From JAZQHR01 sp045540695 (lineage in GTDB: Bacteria; Bacillota; Clostridia; UMGS1810), in the NCBI GenBank assembly GCA_045540695.1, contig JAZQHR010000109.1, forward strand, positions 1 to 13,733: DNA of 13,733 bases. Direction: 5' to 3'. The notes beneath the pieces are model-generated. The model saw only the letters and a program-made list of their open reading frames with translations. It was not told where the DNA came from and made no database searches. This document shows, piece after piece, positions 1 to 7,045 of the stretch (positions are counted from its first letter, which is position 1; each line of letters starts with the position of its first letter). A program made the position numbers and the translations under genes.

Positions 1-588
1 CACTTTTATAGCTTCTTCGCGTGAATAAACCACCTTAAGTTTTTTCACACCTCGGCTTTTTAGCTCCCTTCGCATCACCTTTGCAAGAGGGCATACAGAC
101 GTTTTGTATATGTCTGTCACTTCAAATCGCGTAGGGTCAAGCTTGTTTCCTGCACCCATCGCACTTATCATATACTTGCCAAGCTCGTCTGCCCTTTTTG
201 CTAGCTCTATCTTTGCAGAAACAGTATCTATGGCATCGACTATGTAATCATAAACCGAAAGGTCGATGCTATCGGCGTTCTCGGGAAGGTAAAAAAGCTT
301 GTTTGCGTTTATTATTACACCGGGGTTTATGTCCTTTGCTCTTTTACTTATCACATCTACCTTGTACTCACCAATAGTGCTTTCCAGTGCTATTATCTGT
401 CGGTTAAGGTTTGACTTTACCACTTTGTCGGGGTCAAACACATCGACAGCACCCACACCTGCACGTACAAGTGCCTCAACAGTGTAGCCACCCACACCGC
501 CTACGCCAAAAACTGCTATATGTGAATTTTTAAGTTTTTCCAGTCCGTCTGCCCCTATTAAAAGCTCGGCTCTTTCAAATCGTTCCAT
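1..588 (-). CDS. tcdA: tRNA threonylcarbamoyladenosine dehydratase (TcdA-like, ThiF/E1 family), 3' end outside window
   Basis: I translated the minus strand from the ATG at 588 and found 196 open codons running off the left edge, so the C-terminus is missing. The protein opens MERFERAELLIG, the usual start of TcdA/CsdL proteins. It has the Rossmann nucleotide-binding loop GVGGVGG (residues 28-34), an acidic residue after the second strand (D52 in VFDPD), the SNLNRQ motif (59-64, R63 expected to contact ATP), GEYK with K76, and DAIDT (118-122). These are the adenylation-site motifs of E1-like enzymes. TcdA uses ATP to cyclise t6A at position 37 of ANN-decoding tRNAs to ct6A in the cytoplasm. 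It lies 8 nt after smpB, and its AGGAG overlaps the smpB stop, so it is probably translated from the rnr-smpB transcript. Other ThiF-family enzymes (MoeB, ThiF) are less likely because the N-terminus and the CPLAKVMRRELK segment (166-177) fit TcdA better. Confidence 0.88.
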   Translation of the reverse strand, partial: MERFERAELLIGADGLEKLKNSHIAVFGVGGVGGYTVEALVRAGVGAVDVFDPDKVVKSNLNRQIIALESTIGEYKVDVISKRAKDINPGVIINANKLFYLPENADSIDLSVYDYIVDAIDTVSAKIELAKRADELGKYMISAMGAGNKLDPTRFEVTDIYKTSVCPLAKVMRRELKSRGVKKLKVVYSREEAIKV

Positions 589-596
589 ACTTGCTC

Positions 597-1058
597 CTAC
601 TGATTGTACTCTTTTATCTTTCGTGCTATATCCCTCTTTGCGTCACGGCCTGCTATGTCGTTTCGCTTGTCATAAAGCTTCTTACCGTGCGCAAGAGCTA
701 TCTCTACCTTTACACGCGAATTTTTAAAATACAGCTTAGTCGGGATAAGCGAATATCCTTTTTCCTTTACCGAACCAATAAGCTTACGAATTTCGTATTT
801 ATGCATAAGCAGCTTTCGGTCACGAAGAGGATCTTTATTAAAGATATTTCCCTTTTCATAAGGACTAATGTGCATACCCTTTACGTATACTTCGCCATTA
901 TCTATAGACGCATACGAGTCCTTAAGGTTTACCTTTCCTTCACGAAGCGACTTAACCTCTGTACCTGCAAGGCTTATTCCGCATTCATACGTTTCTTCTA
1001 TGAAAAAGTCGTGCCACGCCTTTTTATTTTGTGAAATAAGTTTTATACTGTCAGCCAT
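597..1058 (-). CDS. smpB: SsrA-binding protein SmpB
   Basis: This 153-residue protein has the normal SmpB length and fold signature. SmpB binds the tRNA-like domain of tmRNA and brings it to stalled ribosomes for trans-translation. Visible motifs are the N-terminal QNKKAWHDFFIEETYECGI region, GTEVKSLREGK (residues 32-42), the GKKLYDKR motif (about 125-132), and the basic C-terminal tail DAKRDIARKIKE, which normally sits in the empty mRNA channel. The ATG at 1058 is preceded by AGGAGG (1065-1070), which overlaps the rnr stop codon TAG at 1069-1071, so translation is probably coupled to rnr. The rnr-smpB pair is a classic Firmicutes arrangement. The tmRNA gene (ssrA) is often nearby but is not in this window. 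Confidence 0.97.
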   Translation of the reverse strand: MADSIKLISQNKKAWHDFFIEETYECGISLAGTEVKSLREGKVNLKDSYASIDNGEVYVKGMHISPYEKGNIFNKDPLRDRKLLMHKYEIRKLIGSVKEKGYSLIPTKLYFKNSRVKVEIALAHGKKLYDKRNDIAGRDAKRDIARKIKEYNQ

Positions 1059-1068
1059 TTTTGTCCTC

Positions 1069-3186
1069 CTACATAAGTATGAAGTCTACTTCTTTGTACT
1101 CGGCATCCACTCTGCCTACTACCACACTCACCTCATCGCCGATTTTAAATGTGCGTTTTGTTCGCTCACCTGTGAGTGTGTATCTTTTTTCATCATATAT
1201 ATAATAGTCATCGTCAAGGTCGGATACTCTTACCAAACCTTCAACCGTATTATCAAGTTCTACGAAAAATCCAAACGACGTTACAGACGATATTATGCCG
1301 CAAAACTCCTCGCCCACCTTGTCAAGCATATATTCAGCCTTTTTAATATCCTCAACCTCGCGCTCGGCATCCTGAGCATTAACCTCCGCCTCACTCGACT
1401 GATACGATGCGGTGGTAACTATGCTTTTAAGCTTTGCTATTCTCTCGTCAGAAAGCTGACCTTCTTTTATAAATTCCTTTATAATCCTGTGTATAATAAG
1501 GTCAGGGTAACGCCTGATAGGTGAAGTGAAATGACAATAGTACTTAAAAGCCAAGCCAAAATGCCCCTGATTTTCGCTGTCGTACCTTGCCTTCATAAGC
1601 GAACGAAGCATCACAGTTGACACTATTCGCTCTTCCCTCGTGCCTTTTATCTTATTTAAAAGCTTGGCAAATTCCATTGGGTGGATATCCTCACCGCCCG
1701 AAATCTTATAACCAAGATTGCCAGCGAACTCGTTAAACGCAGTTATCTTTTCAAATGTCGGCTTTTCATGGATTCTGTATACAAACGGAATTTCCGTCCA
1801 GTACATATACTCTGCTACCGTCTGGTTGCATATAAGCATAAATTCTTCGATAATGCCATTTGACACGCCGGTTTTATATCGATATATATCGATAGGATAT
1901 CCGTATTCATCAAGCACTATCTTTGTTTCAGGAAAATCAAAATCAATGCTTCCTTTAGCATTTCTCTTCTTTTTAAGTATTCCTGCAAGCTCATTCATAA
2001 GGGTAATACTCGGCATTATATCCTGGTATCGTTTTACAAGCTCATTGTCATTTTCCTCGATAATTTTTGTAACATCGTCATACGTCATTCGCTCGCATGA
2101 ATTTATTACACTTTCGCATATTTGATGTGAAACAACATCGCCGTTTGCGTTTATATTCATTATAACAGAAAGCGTCAATCTGTCAACATTTGGGTGCAGA
2201 CTGCACACACCATTTGACAGCTTTTTAGGAAGCATAGGCACTACTCTATCGGCAAAATACACACTTGTACCGCGTTTAAGTGCCTCCTTGTCAAGGTGTG
2301 AGCCTTCTGTAACGTAGTGCGACACGTCGGCAATATGCACACCAAGTATATATTCATTTCCTAACTTTTCTATGCTTATGGCATCGTCAAGGTCCTTTGC
2401 ATCGGCTCCGTCTATGGTAAATATGATTTTATCACGAAAATCGCATCTTCCAGAAAGGTCAGTATCGGTAAGCTTATCCTCTATTCTGTCACACTCATCA
2501 AGCACTTTTTTAGGGAAAACATCATTTATGCCGTAACGCTTCATAACACTCATTACATCAACGCCCTTTTCATCCCACGCACCGATTATCTCGCATATAC
2601 TGCCTTCAGGGTTGCGTCTGTTATCTCCCCATTTAGTGATTTTCACAACTACCTTGTCGCCGTCTTTTGCACCATTAACATCGCCCTTCGGAATAAAGAT
2701 ATCCTGCGAAAGCTTCTTGTCATCTGGAATAACAAAACCAAAGTTTCGGCTTTTCTCAAACGTACCAACCACTTCCGTGTTTGCCCTTTCGGTTACTTTC
2801 ACTATCTTTCCCTCACGACGTTTTCCATCATGCGATTGAGATGTAACCTGTGCCATTACAGTATCATTATTCATCGCACCAAGTGTATGCTCTGCAGGGA
2901 TAAAGATATCCTCATCCTCGCACAGTACAAAGCCAAAGCCTCTGTCATTTCCGCGAAATTTTCCTGTGATAAATCCAAGGCTTTCAGGTGTGGCATATCG
3001 CTTTTTCTTTGTAACCATTACCTGCCCCTTTGAAATAAGCACAGACAGTATTCTTGCAAACTCGCCCATATCCTCATCCGATACGCAAAGCACGCTTGCA
3101 AGCTCGTCAAAGAGTAGCGGTACATAGCTTGGCTGATGCATAAACATTACTATTTTTTCTTCTCGTGATAGGTTTTGTATATCCAT
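1069..3186 (-). CDS. rnr: Ribonuclease R (RNB-family 3'-5' exoribonuclease)
   Basis: This is a 705-residue hydrolytic 3'-5' exoribonuclease that degrades structured RNA and, with tmRNA-SmpB, nonstop mRNA. The domains in order are an N-terminal winged-helix-like region (about 1-65), two OB/cold-shock domains (about 70-130, with GFGFVLCEDEDIFIP, and 138-205, with NFGFVIPDD), the catalytic RNB domain (about 245-570) and a C-terminal S1 domain (about 628-703). In the RNB domain the metal-binding acidic set is present as D259, D265, D267 and D268 in DGADAKDLDDA, together with HIADVSHYV (284-292) and HFTSPIRRYPDL (552-563). The length fits Firmicutes RNase R. Unlike the E. coli enzyme there is no long lysine-rich tail after S1. 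The ATG at 3186 is placed 6 nt after AGGAG (3193-3197). It is the first gene of the rnr-smpB-tcdA operon. Confidence 0.97.
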   Translation of the reverse strand: MDIQNLSREEKIVMFMHQPSYVPLLFDELASVLCVSDEDMGEFARILSVLISKGQVMVTKKKRYATPESLGFITGKFRGNDRGFGFVLCEDEDIFIPAEHTLGAMNNDTVMAQVTSQSHDGKRREGKIVKVTERANTEVVGTFEKSRNFGFVIPDDKKLSQDIFIPKGDVNGAKDGDKVVVKITKWGDNRRNPEGSICEIIGAWDEKGVDVMSVMKRYGINDVFPKKVLDECDRIEDKLTDTDLSGRCDFRDKIIFTIDGADAKDLDDAISIEKLGNEYILGVHIADVSHYVTEGSHLDKEALKRGTSVYFADRVVPMLPKKLSNGVCSLHPNVDRLTLSVIMNINANGDVVSHQICESVINSCERMTYDDVTKIIEENDNELVKRYQDIMPSITLMNELAGILKKKRNAKGSIDFDFPETKIVLDEYGYPIDIYRYKTGVSNGIIEEFMLICNQTVAEYMYWTEIPFVYRIHEKPTFEKITAFNEFAGNLGYKISGGEDIHPMEFAKLLNKIKGTREERIVSTVMLRSLMKARYDSENQGHFGLAFKYYCHFTSPIRRYPDLIIHRIIKEFIKEGQLSDERIAKLKSIVTTASYQSSEAEVNAQDAEREVEDIKKAEYMLDKVGEEFCGIISSVTSFGFFVELDNTVEGLVRVSDLDDDYYIYDEKRYTLTGERTKRTFKIGDEVSVVVGRVDAEYKEVDFILM

Positions 3187-3192
3187 AAACTT

Positions 3193-3197
3193 CTCCT
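3193..3197 (-). promoter_or_regulatory. rnr ribosome binding site
   Basis: AGGAG on the minus strand lies 6 nt before the ATG at 3186 and fixes the rnr start. No other in-frame start lies closer to it. Confidence 0.8.
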
Positions 3198-3219
3198 AGT
3201 GAATCTATATCATACATCC

Positions 3220-3228
3220 ATTATAACA
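3220..3228 (-). promoter_or_regulatory. Predicted SigA promoter for rnr-smpB-tcdA (extended -10)
   Basis: The minus strand reads TGTTATAAT, a perfect TATAAT (3220-3225) with the extended TGn element (3226-3228). No good -35 box lies at the usual distance; that stretch is a run of seven T, one C and seven A on the minus strand. Extended -10 promoters can work without a -35. The predicted transcript would start near 3213, giving a leader of under 30 nt with the ribosome binding site. Confidence 0.65.
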
Positions 3229-3265
3229 TTTTTTTGAAAAAAAGATACTGTTTTTGGAAAATTAC

Positions 3266-3294
3266 TTGAAAATTATTGCATATTAAAGTAAAAT
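3266..3294 (+). promoter_or_regulatory. Predicted SigA promoter for the DUF1015 gene
   Basis: A -35 box TTGAAA (3266-3271) and a -10 box TAAAAT (3289-3294) are separated by 17 bp, the ideal spacing. The predicted start near 3301 gives a leader of about 26 nt. It is divergent from the rnr promoter within the same 140-bp gap. Confidence 0.65.
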
Positions 3295-3310
3295 ATATGT
3301 ATTAAATATA

Positions 3311-3319
3311 AAAGGAGAG
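3311..3319 (+). promoter_or_regulatory. Ribosome binding site that selects a TTG start
   Basis: AAAGGAGAG ends 7 nt before the TTG at 3327. No ATG or GTG lies at a workable distance. The first in-frame ATG is codon 19, inside the conserved N-terminal motif, so TTG is the most likely start of the DUF1015 gene. Confidence 0.75.
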
Positions 3320-3326
3320 TTAAATC

Positions 3327-4598
3327 TTGAAAAACAATATATTCTCACCTGCGGATATACTTATCCCCGAAAATACAGATATGAACAAATGGAGTGTTGT
3401 GGCATGTGACCAGTACACCTCCGAGCCTGAATACTGGGAAAAGGTATCATCTCACGTTGGCGAGGCAAAATCCACTCTAAACATAATGTATCCCGAAATC
3501 TATCTAAACGAGCCTGATTTTGAGGACAGAATAAAAAAGATAAATAAAACTATGGATGAATATCTTGTTGACGGATTTCTAAAAGAATATCCCGACAGCA
3601 TTATATATGTAGAAAGGACTCTTGCAAACGGCAGTATAAGACGCGGTCTTATGGGCATGGTGGATCTCGAATGTTATGACTATACGAAGGGGTCAACATC
3701 TCTTATCCGTGCAACTGAAGGAACGGTTCTTGACAGAATTCCTCCAAGAGTAAAGATACGTGAAAATGCATCACTTGAGATGCCACACATAATGCTCCTT
3801 GTAGATGACCCTGACAAGCAAATCATTGAACCGCTTGCGAATAACAAATCGAATTTCGTCGATGTATATGTTTTTGAACTTATGCTAGATTCAGGTCATA
3901 CAAAAGGCTACGCTATTGACAATGATACAAAAGAAAAAATAGATAACATTTTATTGTCTATGCTAAACAAAGACAACTTCAACAAAAAATACTCGGTAGC
4001 CGACAAGGAAATTCTTTTATTTGCAGTTGGTGATGGCAACCACTCGCTTGCCACTGCGAAGGCATGCTACGAAAACTACAAAAAAGAGGTTGGCGAGGAA
4101 AAAGCAAAAAACAGTGCAAAGAGATATGCACTTATCGAGCTTGTAAACCTACATGATGATTCACTTGTGTTTGAGCCAATACACAGAGTGATATTCGATG
4201 TTGACACAAATGACTTTATAAAAGCACTTGAAAATGCATACGATGTTTGTCCGTCTGATAGCATCAACAATCCATATTCATTCGAGATAATCACAAAGGA
4301 TACACATCGATGCCTATCGATATCAAATCCTGATATGAATTTGACAGTTGGTTGTATACAGAAATTCATAGATACCTACCTTGAAGGCAAAAAAGGATAT
4401 GTAGACTATATTCACGGTGATGCAGTAGTAAAACAGCTTTCTGCGAAAGCAAACAACGTTGGTATTATACTAAAAGGAATGGATAAATCAGACCTTTTCA
4501 AAACGGTAATACTTGACGGAGCACTACCAAGAAAGACATTTTCTATGGGCGAGGCAGAGGACAAGAGATTTTATCTTGAAACAAGAAAAATAGTTTAA
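3327..4598 (+). CDS. DUF1015 family protein (function unknown)
   Basis: This 423-residue cytoplasmic protein has no signal peptide or membrane segment. I recognise it as DUF1015 (PF06245) from the N-terminal ADILIPENTDMNKWSVVACD region (about 9-28), IRATEGTVLDRIPPRVKIRE (127-146), the PHIMLLVDDPD strand (153-163), the signature VGDGNHSLATAK (234-245) and FEPIHR (282-287). The GDGNHS segment, rich in Asp, Asn and His, looks like an active or binding site, but no reaction can be assigned. Some Firmicutes carry members beside serine-biosynthesis genes; none are seen here. The gene starts at TTG, because the ribosome binding site and the conserved N-terminus both require codons upstream of the first ATG (codon 19). 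It has its own promoter and a strong terminator, so it is probably a single-gene transcript divergent from rnr and convergent with the phosphoesterase cassette. Confidence 0.9.
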   Translation: MKNNIFSPADILIPENTDMNKWSVVACDQYTSEPEYWEKVSSHVGEAKSTLNIMYPEIYLNEPDFEDRIKKINKTMDEYLVDGFLKEYPDSIIYVERTLANGSIRRGLMGMVDLECYDYTKGSTSLIRATEGTVLDRIPPRVKIRENASLEMPHIMLLVDDPDKQIIEPLANNKSNFVDVYVFELMLDSGHTKGYAIDNDTKEKIDNILLSMLNKDNFNKKYSVADKEILLFAVGDGNHSLATAKACYENYKKEVGEEKAKNSAKRYALIELVNLHDDSLVFEPIHRVIFDVDTNDFIKALENAYDVCPSDSINNPYSFEIITKDTHRCLSISNPDMNLTVGCIQKFIDTYLEGKKGYVDYIHGDAVVKQLSAKANNVGIILKGMDKSDLFKTVILDGALPRKTFSMGEAEDKRFYLETRKIV

Positions 4599-4613
4599 TA
4601 AAATTTAAGCATC

Positions 4614-4645
4614 GGGCGGGTACAGATACCCGCCCTTATATTTTT
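4614..4645 (+). terminator. Intrinsic terminator of the DUF1015 gene
   Basis: A perfect 9-bp GC-rich stem, GGGCGGGTA (4614-4622) with TACCCGCCC (4627-4635) around a CAGA loop, is followed by a T-rich tract with TTTTT. It lies 15 nt after the stop codon. Confidence 0.9.
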
Positions 4646-4649
4646 AAAT

Positions 4650-4690
4650 TATTATCAAAAAGACGTGTGATTTCTCACACGCCTTTTCAT
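4650..4690 (-). terminator. Intrinsic terminator of cassette 1
   Basis: A 13-bp stem (4658-4670 with 4675-4687) surrounds a GAAA loop in the minus-strand RNA, followed by a U-run. One position is a G-U pair in minus-strand RNA but an A-C mismatch in plus-strand RNA, so the hairpin is built for leftward transcripts. It lies about 30 nt beyond the metallophosphoesterase stop. Confidence 0.85.
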
Positions 4691-4712
4691 TTATATATTT
4701 AATTCCACTCTG
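4690..4712 (-). repeat. 23-nt conserved 3' UTR block, copy 1
   Basis: This block starts 2 nt after the stop codon of the first metallophosphoesterase and is identical over 23 nt to 10291-10313, which follows the stop codon of the second one. On the minus strand it begins CAGAGTGGAATT. It sits between the stop codon and the terminator hairpin. The spacing from the stop differs by 1 nt between copies, so the two would be read in different frames and the conservation is not peptide-level read-through. Confidence 0.85.
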
Positions 4713-4714
4713 TA

Positions 4715-7027
4715 TTATTCTGTTACTGCCTCTGGTGTTTCAGTTTCAATCACTGCAGAAACACCAAGATCTTTTTCAGAAGATAGAGGAACGATATCAG
4801 TCATACTTGACCACAAGAATACTTTTATATTCTTGCCGCCGGCAACTTCTGTATCATTAATCCAAGTCTGAAGCTCTCCGCCCTCATTAAATGCAAGATC
4901 ATAGTTTACAATCTTTGTTTCTGAAAGCTGACCTGTTAAAGCATCATACGCAGCTACGATAATTTTTGCTTTCATAGCATCGGCATATTTATTGAATAGT
5001 GATAATGATAACTTATTATCGTCATCTAAAACAGCTGCAACTTCAACAATATCTTCAAGTGCACCCTTTGATGAAACGTAGTTTGCAACTACATCTACGC
5101 CATCAACTTTAACAAGGAATATATCGCCTGATGCTACATCAGATGCTTTAAACTTAAACATATATTCACCTGTCGAAGTTATAGGACAAGTACCGAAGTA
5201 TTTAGCTTTTTTCATATCAGGGTAATCGTTCTTGTTTATAAGAACCATTGTTGCTTCCTTGCCTGCATTTGATGAACCAAGATTACCGTATAGGTAAACT
5301 ACATCACCAGAATATTTTACAGTAGTAGGACCATTGTACTCTAGATTATCTGATGGGTGAACAGGAGTTTCACCTTCGCCGTCATCACCACCATCGTCCA
5401 CTACAGGAGCGATGTATCTTGCAACTGCCCAAGCATAACCGCCGTCTGCAGTTGTAACCTTAGCACTTACACTTGCATTTGCAGTAGTAACTGTATAAGT
5501 AGCACCGCCTTCCTGAAGAAGAGCACCGTTCATATCATACCAGTTGATAGAATATGCACTTGTGTCAAGAGCTGCGCCGTTTAGCTTAGCTGTTAGAACT
5601 TCGCCTGCACTCATTAATGTATCGTCGTAATCGATAGTAAACGTGCCGTTGAATTTCTTATCGAAATCATCTACGTAGATGATGTGTTCGCCTTTTGCAA
5701 CCCAGTACTGATCTCTTACACGTCTTGTTCTCATTATGATACGGTCTTCGTATACTTCAACGTATCTTGCGTAACCGCCTCTGCCACTTACTTTTGAACC
5801 TGTGCTAGGGTATGCATTTGTATATGTAACAGCTGCAGTATCTAAAATAGGTGTATGAGCAACATCAGAAATGTTATAGCAAATCATATCAGAATCAAGT
5901 TCTGAATGAACGTGACCTGTAACGATAATAACGCTTGGGTGACGTTTTACAATTTCATTAAATACATCGTCATTAAACGCGCTACCTGTATTTGTAAGTC
6001 CACCACTTGCCCATGGCATGTGAGTGAAGATAAATGTTGGTTCACCACTCTTTTCAGAGTAGCAAAGTTTTTCTTCAAGCCATTTTGCCTGAGCAGCGGA
6101 TAAAGAGTAGCTATCCCTGTATGGTGTAGAAAGGAATATATAGTGATGTCCGCCAACGTATGCTTCGTAGCTCCAAGGGTCTGCTCTGTCGATTACTATA
6201 CCAAAATCTTCTTCAAGGTGATTCATTCTTATGTCAAGAGCTTTTGAAGCTTCGTCCCATTTACTTACGCCGTTTGAGAACATTGCAGTATCGTGGTTAC
6301 CTGTTAGGTAGTAGAATGGGAAATCTACTCCGTGGTCAGCAATCATATCTTCTATAAGAGCGTACTCGTAATCGATAGCAGAGTTTGCTATGTCACCATT
6401 GAAGATAACACCTTTAAATTTATCCGCACCTGCTTCTCTGCCTTTAGCTGCAAGTCTTACGAAATCAGCTATACCAAGGTTTGGATGCGAATTCAAACTG
6501 TGAGATGTGTTGTCAGCGTGGAAGTCAGATGCCCAAACCATGCTGTATAGCATTTCTGACTTATCTGCACTAAATAGCTTATTTGCAGGAATAGCATAAG
6601 ACAACACCTTTGCAGCATCTGCAGTAATAACTTCAGCTATTACGTGTGTTGCTCCCTCAGGGATAAGTCTACCGTTTACAAACTCGCGTGTTAGAGCATT
6701 GTCTGCATATACAAGCTTTGTTGCATCAAAGTCTGCATTAGCAGTTGTAAAACCTTCTACAGTATAGTTTGCTATATTGTAGTAGTTATCAAGCTTTTCA
6801 GTAGCATTTTTACCCCAGTATATATTGATACCGGTGATAGCTGCCTGAAGGTCAGCATCTATACCTGAAATAGTAAGAGTACCGTCTGCATCGCCGTTTT
6901 TATCGTTTATAAATGCAAAGTCTATTGCAAGGTCATCTAAAGTGGCAGCAGATACAGTAACTAGTGAAAACATTGATATTATCATTGAAAGTACAACAAT
7001 GATTGATAGAAATTTATTCATTTTCAT
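4715..7027 (-). CDS. Secreted calcineurin-like metallophosphoesterase, cassette 1 gene B
   Basis: This 770-residue exported protein starts with a signal peptide (residues 1-27, probable cleavage VSA|A). An FN3/purple-acid-phosphatase-like N-terminal region follows (about 30-155, with NIYWGKNATEKLDNYY). The phosphoesterase core (about 163-453) carries the full dinuclear metal set: DFH (D168, H170), GD (211-212), GNHD (243-246), FTH (H336) and GHVH (371-374). An Ig-like domain (about 458-540), an acidic Gly/Asp linker (542-560) and two beta-rich modules (about 562-660 and 660-757) end with KVFLW (735-739). Similar terminal modules occur in Clostridia extracellular enzymes. The family hydrolyses phosphomonoesters or diesters; the substrate is unknown. 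No LPXTG or SLH anchor is visible. The gene lies 18 nt after gene A and is followed by a terminator, so it is probably co-transcribed with A. The first of two nearby ATGs is chosen because it has the better spacing to the ribosome binding site. Confidence 0.9.
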   Translation of the reverse strand: MKMNKFLSIIVVLSMIISMFSLVTVSAATLDDLAIDFAFINDKNGDADGTLTISGIDADLQAAITGINIYWGKNATEKLDNYYNIANYTVEGFTTANADFDATKLVYADNALTREFVNGRLIPEGATHVIAEVITADAAKVLSYAIPANKLFSADKSEMLYSMVWASDFHADNTSHSLNSHPNLGIADFVRLAAKGREAGADKFKGVIFNGDIANSAIDYEYALIEDMIADHGVDFPFYYLTGNHDTAMFSNGVSKWDEASKALDIRMNHLEEDFGIVIDRADPWSYEAYVGGHHYIFLSTPYRDSYSLSAAQAKWLEEKLCYSEKSGEPTFIFTHMPWASGGLTNTGSAFNDDVFNEIVKRHPSVIIVTGHVHSELDSDMICYNISDVAHTPILDTAAVTYTNAYPSTGSKVSGRGGYARYVEVYEDRIIMRTRRVRDQYWVAKGEHIIYVDDFDKKFNGTFTIDYDDTLMSAGEVLTAKLNGAALDTSAYSINWYDMNGALLQEGGATYTVTTANASVSAKVTTADGGYAWAVARYIAPVVDDGGDDGEGETPVHPSDNLEYNGPTTVKYSGDVVYLYGNLGSSNAGKEATMVLINKNDYPDMKKAKYFGTCPITSTGEYMFKFKASDVASGDIFLVKVDGVDVVANYVSSKGALEDIVEVAAVLDDDNKLSLSLFNKYADAMKAKIIVAAYDALTGQLSETKIVNYDLAFNEGGELQTWINDTEVAGGKNIKVFLWSSMTDIVPLSSEKDLGVSAVIETETPEAVTE

Positions 7028-7045
7028 ATTATATCCCCTCCCCCT
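7028..7045 (-). promoter_or_regulatory. G-rich ribosome binding site between genes A and B, cassette 1
   Basis: The 18-nt gap on the minus strand is almost entirely the site GGGGGAGGGG followed by ATATAAT. The embedded GGAGG lies 9 nt before the ATG at 7027. The cassette 2 gap (12618-12632) has nearly the same sequence. Confidence 0.7.

Noticed and set aside
1..1068. Possible tmRNA gene (ssrA) beside smpB
   Set aside because: The space around smpB is fully occupied by coding sequence, with gaps of about 10 nt.
591..1524. Open frames of 147 and 218 codons on the plus strand
   Set aside because: They lie antisense to smpB and rnr, whose conserved motifs prove the minus-strand reading. The plus-strand translations are compositionally odd and rich in Phe, Tyr and Cys.
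4599..4714. Possible single bidirectional terminator between the convergent genes
   Set aside because: Two separate hairpins are present. The one nearer gene B has a G-U pair only in the leftward RNA, so each gene has its own terminator.
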